19,735 bases of DNA from Bacteroidales bacterium (lineage in GTDB: Bacteria > Bacteroidota > Bacteroidia > Bacteroidales > Dysgonomonadaceae): contig JAAYFR010000460.1 of the NCBI GenBank assembly GCA_012728155.1, forward strand, positions 1-19,735. Reading direction: 5' to 3'. The notes below the pieces were generated by a model. The model was not told the DNA's origin and ran no database searches. It was given only the letters and a program-made list of their open reading frames with translations. Position numbers and translations under genes: made by a program. Each line of letters opens with the position of its first letter. Positions within the stretch are counted from its first letter, which is position 1. Positions 15,303 to 19,735 of this stretch are shown here, in pieces.

Positions 15303-16346
15303 TCAACTCAAAAAATCATCATAAATAATTTCGTCTTTCGGTATTTTCTTCGTTACCATACGTCCAATTACAACTCCCCTCTCCGACCAGTGATAACCGT
15401 CACCCGGACTTAATAGATGTAAATCGCTTTCGGAGATTACCTCTCCCGGCAAGAGATCCCGTTTGGCAGCCAACGACCGTTCGAGTTTGCGACGCGCCTC
15501 CTCCACCTCCTCTTCTATAAAAAGATCCTCTTTTCCCAACCACCTTTCGGCCACACGGATATCCCGAATCATACGGTTAACCCCGTCAGGGCCCAACGAT
15601 CCCGCCTGATCGGTCCCTTTCATACGCCGGTCAATCGAGACATGCTTTTCTATCATTTCGGCTCCCATCCCCACGGCCACTGTTGCCGCCGCAATACCGA
15701 TGGTGTGGTCGGAAAAACCGATACGATACGCTCCGTAATGTTTTTTCAAATAATGAATCGTATTGAGATTCAGCTTATCGGGATGTGTAGGATATTGCGA
15801 TACACAATGCAATATCGATATATCTGAGTGATGCCGTGTAACGATATCCAATGCCATCTCCAACTCTTTCTTTCCGGTCATACCGGTCGACAGAATGATG
15901 GGGATCTTTGTCTCAGCCATCGCCTCCAGCAAAGGAAGATTGGTCAGGTCACGACTGGCAACCTTCAAATAATCGGGGGTAAAGAGTTTCAGCAGAGAGA
16001 GGCAACCTATTGCACAAAGTGTTTCTACAAACTCCAAACCTCTTGAACGGGCATGACGGTATATCTCGTAATGCTCTTCATCCGACAGCTCAAGGAATGC
16101 GCGGTGGTCGCCGTAGGTTCTGCCAAAAGAATGGGGGGAGTTATAGGGCTGATTCATCTGCGAAACAGAGAGCTCCTCCTTCAGATCGCGCTTGGTCAAT
16201 TTCACCGCGTCCATCGGCTTCAGGTCGATATTGAAAACCTCCTCTTTCACCGGGCGAGAAACCAGGTCGACAATCAGCTTGGCAATATCTACCGAACCGT
16301 TGTGGTTCTGCCCAATCTCTCCAATTATATAGGTATGCTTTTCCAT
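15303..16346 (-). CDS. NeuB-type nonulosonate synthase, probably KDN-9-phosphate synthase
   Basis: Condenses phosphoenolpyruvate with a six-carbon aldose to make a nine-carbon sialic-type acid. The barrel begins with IIGEIGQNHNG (residues 7-17) and contains KLTKRD, YLKVASRDLTNLPLLEAM, ILSTGMTGKKEL, LHCVSQYPTHPDKLNL, GFSDHTIGIAAATVAVGMGAEMIEKHVSIDR and GTDQAGSLGPDG, all NeuB-family blocks. Residues from about 288 to 347 form the C-terminal SAF (antifreeze-like) domain. The downstream phosphatase with the KDN-type Glu/Lys pair suggests a phosphorylated product; mannose 6-phosphate would be the substrate, explaining why no epimerase or amino-sugar gene is present. It lies 4 bp after the cytidylyltransferase gene. 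KDN is inference; legionaminate, pseudaminate or Neu5Ac synthesis would need extra genes not seen here. Confidence 0.88.
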   Translation of the reverse strand: MEKHTYIIGEIGQNHNGSVDIAKLIVDLVSRPVKEEVFNIDLKPMDAVKLTKRDLKEELSVSQMNQPYNSPHSFGRTYGDHRAFLELSDEEHYEIYRHARSRGLEFVETLCAIGCLSLLKLFTPDYLKVASRDLTNLPLLEAMAETKIPIILSTGMTGKKELEMALDIVTRHHSDISILHCVSQYPTHPDKLNLNTIHYLKKHYGAYRIGFSDHTIGIAAATVAVGMGAEMIEKHVSIDRRMKGTDQAGSLGPDGVNRMIRDIRVAERWLGKEDLFIEEEVEEARRKLERSLAAKRDLLPGEVISESDLHLLSPGDGYHWSERGVVIGRMVTKKIPKDEIIYDDFLS

Positions 16347-16350
16347 CTTA

Positions 16351-17127
16351 TTATTTTGTGTTCAAAAGGATTTGTTGTCTCATCCGGAGATAAAAACCGG
16401 GGAAAGCTTCCAGCGTCTCCAATACCGAAGCAATATCAATCTTGCCATGCCGTTCCAGTGAACGAGCATAGATGATCCGCTGCATTTCAAAATCTTCCGG
16501 CGTATCCAGCGTCAGTCGAATATCTTTCTTCTCCTCCACCTCTTTTGGAATTGGAATTAATTCAATATCAAAATATTCTGGATGAGTATAAATATAATTG
16601 GTGACATGTTCACGATAAAGCTTCTCGGTCGTTTCGTGAGCAACACGCTTCAGCGCATCTAAAGATACCGCTTCCGGCCAAAATCCCCAATGTGTTTTGA
16701 TCGTTGGCATCCCCTGCGATGTGGAAAAAGCAATATAATCTTGCAACTGCACCGCGATACGACTGATCAACTCCTCCAGCGTATCCATATCCAAGAAAGG
16801 GTTATCGGCACAGACTCGGATCAACTTCTCCACACCAGCTGAAGATGCCGCATCGATAAAACGTTGTAACACATCCTCCTCCTCTCCCCGAAAAAGAGGA
16901 AAATCCCATTTTTCTGCAATCGTCGCGAGTAAATCATCCATCGGATTTACAGTAGTCGCTACCAGCATCACAACCCCTTTTTGGGTTGAGAAACGTTCTT
17001 TCAACCGTTGTAATAACAACTCCATCACACCCTTCTCTCCATGGAATGGCCTGACCATCTTACCAGGCAGGCGGGTTGCACCCATTCGAGCCTGAATTAT
17101 TATTCCAATGGCACCCTCTTTTTTCAT
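16351..17127 (-). CDS. SpsF/COG1861-type cytidylyltransferase, probable CMP-KDN synthetase
   Basis: Nucleotidyltransferase of 258 residues in the SpsF-like (acylneuraminate cytidylyltransferase-related) family. The nucleotide-binding signature IIIQARMGATRLPGK lies at residues 8-22 counting from the ATG at 17127, followed by VVMLVATTVNPMDD, FRGEEEDVLQRF and the metal-site RVCADNPFLD. The open frame extends 10 codons upstream to 17157, overlapping the previous gene; ATG at 17127 lies 1 bp after that gene's TGA and is preferred as a coupled start. In this operon it most likely activates the nonulosonic acid with CTP to CMP-KDN. It is not a typical NeuA, so this function is inferred from position and fold; a role on another sugar is possible. 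Confidence 0.8.
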   Translation of the reverse strand: MKKEGAIGIIIQARMGATRLPGKMVRPFHGEKGVMELLLQRLKERFSTQKGVVMLVATTVNPMDDLLATIAEKWDFPLFRGEEEDVLQRFIDAASSAGVEKLIRVCADNPFLDMDTLEELISRIAVQLQDYIAFSTSQGMPTIKTHWGFWPEAVSLDALKRVAHETTEKLYREHVTNYIYTHPEYFDIELIPIPKEVEEKKDIRLTLDTPEDFEMQRIIYARSLERHGKIDIASVLETLEAFPGFYLRMRQQILLNTK

Positions 17128-17128
17128 A

Positions 17129-17968
17129 TCACTCGATTGATATTTTCGTGAATGCATCGATGAAAGAGCCGGGAGTTATATTGACGATTCTCTTTCTTAT
17201 CTTCCTGCTGTAAGCCTCCACCTCATGATAAGATCGAAATGCTATCGCCATACTGTGCAACAACTCATGCAGCTTATGTGAAGATACTACACGCTGAGTA
17301 CCTCCCTTGTCGTAGAAATGTGCTCGATCCTCATTCACCACATTATTCTCATCCACCCAAATCTCTTTCATCCATGAATGATCGGCACCCGCCAGATAAA
17401 TTGTGTCATAAGGCAGATGGAGGGCAACCATCAAGCAAGCCACCAGCACATTACGTGGCCGCGGCATCCCAAGTTGTCTTTTAAAACAAAAGTGACTGAA
17501 GCCAACGGATCCCTCCACAGGAGTCGCATTAAACCAATGGATACGGATATAGGGAGAGCGGCTCACCATCTCCTGCCATTCAGCATGCTTGCGTGCACTT
17601 ACCGGCACGAAAAGATGCATCTCCCATTCCGTTTTATCCACCATCGACACAAAAAGCCTCTGTCGTATCGTATCGATTTTGAAAAAATCGGGATCCATCA
17701 ACAGGTAAAATTTAGGTCGAAACTTGCAAAAATCTTCCGTAGTAGCAGAGAAATTGACCATCATCAAATCCTTTCCGTCAAGAAAAGAGGAGCGGTCTGA
17801 CAATAACCGACGGAGTGAAGGACCATTTCCCAACACAACCAACTCTTTGTCCTCTATCGATTGCGAAAATGGAGTTATTTTTTTAGATAACAATAGAATA
17901 CGAAAAAAACTCAATAGAGAATTTCCAACTTCTCCTATTTTTGCATATAGCTGTTCCAATCCCGACAT
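17129..17968 (-). CDS. Candidate nonulosonate transferase (GT42/DUF115-like GNGPSL protein)
   Basis: First gene of the nonulosonate operon, 279 residues. GNGPSL at residues 47-52 begins a Rossmann-like domain, like the AGNGPSL of Campylobacter Cst sialyltransferases (GT42) and of MAF/DUF115 proteins. The order of later segments also agrees with Cst-II: NVLVACLMVALHLPYDTIYLAGADHSW (Cst-II has a G-VYMCAVAIALGYKEIYLSGIDFY stretch), a His-rich stretch (HKLHELLHSM), and a closing VNITPGSFIDAF. This resemblance was judged by eye. A short hydrophobic stretch at residues 18-27 is too weak for a sure membrane anchor. The position upstream of a CMP-sugar gene makes KDN transfer the leading hypothesis. 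It may instead be a MptE-like or unassigned transferase. Confidence 0.65.
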   Translation of the reverse strand: MSGLEQLYAKIGEVGNSLLSFFRILLLSKKITPFSQSIEDKELVVLGNGPSLRRLLSDRSSFLDGKDLMMVNFSATTEDFCKFRPKFYLLMDPDFFKIDTIRQRLFVSMVDKTEWEMHLFVPVSARKHAEWQEMVSRSPYIRIHWFNATPVEGSVGFSHFCFKRQLGMPRPRNVLVACLMVALHLPYDTIYLAGADHSWMKEIWVDENNVVNEDRAHFYDKGGTQRVVSSHKLHELLHSMAIAFRSYHEVEAYSRKIRKRIVNITPGSFIDAFTKISIE

Positions 17969-17997
17969 ATTCTCTTTTCAGTTACTACTTATCCGTA

Positions 17998-18029
17998 CAA
18001 AAATAGTATATTTGTAAAGGCAATTCAAA
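17998..18029 (-). promoter_or_regulatory. Promoter of the nonulosonate operon (TTTG-N20-TATTTTTG)
   Basis: The minus strand carries TTTG (18029-18026), 20 bp and TATTTTTG (18005-17998). Transcription should start near 17991, giving a leader of about 23 nt before the ATG at 17968. The four following genes are separated by 1, 4 and 30 bp and look like one operon. Confidence 0.65.
18007..18014 (+). promoter_or_regulatory. Possible -7 box (TATATTTG) of the divergent GT4 gene
   Basis: TATATTTG fits TAnnTTTG on the plus strand and lies within the spacer of the minus-strand promoter. There is no plus-strand TTTG at the right distance, so it is a weak call. It would give a leader of about 93 nt to the ATG at 18114. 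Confidence 0.3.
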
Positions 18030-18113
18030 TATTACAATAGATATTCTGGTAGAAATTGTACGAAAACAACAATTCTGTACGATATTCCCAATTAAATGTT
18101 TCCATCGTAGAAG

Positions 18114-19352
18114 ATGAAGCTCCTTTTCATCAGCACATACGACATACAGGGAGGAGCGGCCATTGCTGCCACCCGGTTAATGCAGGCAATGCACCATGCA
18201 GGATGCAACGTGTCGATGGCGGTACGTACCCGACAGGGCAACGATATCGCTACATTCACCGCAGGGTGTGCCAGGGGAAACAAAATTCGATTTTATTGGG
18301 AACGTGGCATTATCTTCCTGCACAATCGCTTGTCAAAAGAAAACCTGTTCGATGTGTCGATTGCCAACACCGGAACATCAATAACCAAACTGCCAGCTTT
18401 CAAGGAGGCGAATATAATCCACCTCCACTGGATAAACCAGGGAATGCTCTCCATAAAAGAAATGGGGGAAATCCTCGCTTCCAACAAAAAAGTGGTGTGG
18501 ACCATGCACGATATGTGGCCTTTTACCGGCATCTGCCACCATGCCGGCGACTGTTCCGCTTACACAAAAGGTTGCGGTCACTGCCCCTATCTGAAAGCGC
18601 CCTCCCGGAACGATCTCTCGCATACTGTTTTCAAGCGGAAGCAATCGGCCTACAGGAAAGGGAATATCACCTTCACCGCCTGTAGCCAATGGCTAAGAGA
18701 GCTGGCTGAGAAGAGCCCTCTTACGCAAGGAGAGAAGGTTGTCTCCATCCCCAACCCCATCGATACGGAGATCTATTGCCCAATGGATCAAATTGAAGTA
18801 CGCAACAAATTAAATCTACCCCTCGACAAAAAGATTGTCCTTTTTGCAGCCATGAAAGCATCCGACAAGCGTAAAGGAATGGACTATTTAGTGGAGGCCG
18901 TCAGGTTGATGGATCACCATTGTGACAACCTGCTCTTCCTTATCGCCGGAAACCAGGGAGAAGAGATAGAAAAACAACTGCCACTGCCATCAAAAAGTAT
19001 GGGATATGTCTCCCCACAACAGATGCCGATGCTATATAATGCAGCCGACCTATTTGTCACCCCCTCACTCTATGAAAACCTGCCCAACACCATCATGGAG
19101 GCGATGGCCTGCGGAATACCCTGCGTGGGTTTTCAAACTGGTGGCATTCCTGAAATGATCACGCATGGTGAAAATGGTTATGTTGCCAGATACAAAGATG
19201 CCGCCGATCTGGCGGAAGGGATGCTGTGGGCTTTGGGTGAAGAGGTTCATCCTACACTTTCCACCAACGGCCGCCGGAAAGTGTTAGAGGAATATGCAGA
19301 GGAAAAAGTGATACAACAGTATAGAAAAATTTATGAGGATGAATCAAAATAA
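18114..19352 (+). CDS. GT4-family glycosyltransferase (WcaC-like)
   Basis: Retaining GT-B glycosyltransferase of 412 residues, expected at the cytosolic face of the inner membrane in polysaccharide synthesis. The N-terminal domain starts with ISTYDIQGGAAIAATRLMQAM, contains HLHW at 103-106 and MHDMWPFTGICHHAGDC, followed by a cluster of four Cys (141, 147, 154, 157). The C-terminal GT4 domain has the sugar-nucleotide-binding E-x7-E motif ENLPNTIMEAMACGIPCVGF, preceded by SIPNPIDTEIY. This family's sugar donor cannot be read from sequence. It is divergent from the nonulosonate operon and overlaps the following methyltransferase gene by 14 bp, indicating translational coupling in what is likely a longer glycan operon beyond the window. 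Confidence 0.92.
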   Translation: MKLLFISTYDIQGGAAIAATRLMQAMHHAGCNVSMAVRTRQGNDIATFTAGCARGNKIRFYWERGIIFLHNRLSKENLFDVSIANTGTSITKLPAFKEANIIHLHWINQGMLSIKEMGEILASNKKVVWTMHDMWPFTGICHHAGDCSAYTKGCGHCPYLKAPSRNDLSHTVFKRKQSAYRKGNITFTACSQWLRELAEKSPLTQGEKVVSIPNPIDTEIYCPMDQIEVRNKLNLPLDKKIVLFAAMKASDKRKGMDYLVEAVRLMDHHCDNLLFLIAGNQGEEIEKQLPLPSKSMGYVSPQQMPMLYNAADLFVTPSLYENLPNTIMEAMACGIPCVGFQTGGIPEMITHGENGYVARYKDAADLAEGMLWALGEEVHPTLSTNGRRKVLEEYAEEKVIQQYRKIYEDESK

Positions 19353-19735
19353 CAATATCACCGATAAAAATTATTGGGAGAAGTATTGGGAAAATTACCA
19401 ATACGACAAGATCCCTCAGAAAGTGGTGTTCGAAAAATTTATGCCGAGACTGACCCGGGGAGAGCACTTTATCGAGATCGGCGGTTTCCCAGGGGTAAAC
19501 GCTGCCTTTTTCTATCAGCGGGGCATCCACGACGTAACGATACTCGATTTCCATATCAACAAAGAGATTGTCCGCAATTTTGAGAAGATCAACGGACTGC
19601 CGGCAGGGAGCATCAGGTGTATCGACAATGATTTTTTCACCTTTTCCTCCGACAGGAAATATGATATCGTCTTCTCGTCCGGTTTTATCGAGCATTTCGA
19701 AGATACACAAGATGTGATCAGGCGCCATGTGGAAC
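19339..19735 (+). CDS. Class I SAM-dependent methyltransferase (partial, C-terminus outside window)
   Basis: The open frame runs to the right edge, 132 complete codons visible. Motif I FIEIGGFPGV (a degenerate E-x-G-x-x-x-G glycine loop), the acidic end of strand 2 in TILDFHIN, and the post-motif segment YDIVFSSGFIEHFEDT are those of Methyltransf_11/25-type enzymes. The first residues (NYWEKYWENYQYDKIPQKVVFEKFMP) resemble methyltransferases found in polysaccharide clusters. ATG at 19339 is used (an in-frame ATG at 19333 is also possible), so it overlaps the end of the GT4 gene by 14 bp. A glycan-modifying role is inferred from context; the acceptor is unknown. Confidence 0.8.
   Translation, partial: MNQNNNITDKNYWEKYWENYQYDKIPQKVVFEKFMPRLTRGEHFIEIGGFPGVNAAFFYQRGIHDVTILDFHINKEIVRNFEKINGLPAGSIRCIDNDFFTFSSDRKYDIVFSSGFIEHFEDTQDVIRRHVE

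Noticed and set aside
17128..17157. Ten-residue N-terminal extension of the cytidylyltransferase overlapping the previous gene
   Set aside because: ATG at 17127, 1 bp after the upstream stop, fits translational coupling and the usual family N-terminus just before the IIIQAR motif.
18056..18685. A 209-codon plus-strand frame over the start of the GT4 gene
   Set aside because: It is a frame-shifted shadow of the GT4 coding sequence, rich in Arg, His and Cys without a family pattern.

Overview
The window looks like chromosome of a Bacteroidota species, order Bacteroidales; protein style suggests the Dysgonomonadaceae/Porphyromonadaceae side, but that rank is a guess. The evidence is the set of promoters of the Bacteroidota form (TTTG, 19-20 bp, TAnnTTTG), a DUF4251 lipoprotein, a DUF6427-like membrane protein next to purD, a Bacteroides-type KDN-9-phosphate phosphatase, and AT-rich intergenic DNA with weak Shine-Dalgarno signals. 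I found no tRNA, rRNA, CRISPR array, insertion sequence or phage gene.

Region 1 (1-8882) deals with glycerol 3-phosphate and other organophosphates. On the minus strand a DeoR/GlpR-type regulator is followed by FAD-dependent glycerol-3-phosphate dehydrogenase (glpD) and a GlpT-type antiporter that runs off the left edge. Divergent to the regulator is a secreted alkaline phosphatase. Further right, a second organophosphate antiporter is followed 12 bp downstream by a HAD-IIA phosphatase and then a DUF4251 lipoprotein. The glpD and second-antiporter promoters are near copies: identical -7 boxes, identical 19-bp spacers, and a TTCGAAA box at the same distance upstream of the -33 box. This suggests one regulon for organophosphate release, import, dephosphorylation and oxidation.

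Region 2 (8883-13150) is mostly housekeeping: a DUF6427-like membrane protein and purD on the minus strand, then a divergent plus-strand run of a nitronate monooxygenase-like flavoprotein and a YycJ/WalJ-like metallo-beta-lactamase-fold hydrolase.

Region 3 (13193-19735) is for surface glycans. A Wzx-type flippase on the plus strand faces a tight four-gene minus-strand operon: candidate glycosyltransferase, SpsF-like cytidylyltransferase, NeuB-type synthase, KdsC-like phosphatase. The phosphatase has the Glu/Lys pair known for KDN-9-phosphate phosphatase, so the operon probably makes CMP-KDN (a deaminated sialic acid) and may encode its transferase. Divergent from it are a GT4 glycosyltransferase and a methyltransferase cut by the right edge, probably the start of a larger polysaccharide locus.

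The most novel-looking elements are the possible self-contained KDN cassette with a non-NeuA cytidylyltransferase and an unassigned GNGPSL-type transferase, and the shared promoter/operator design of the two organophosphate units.
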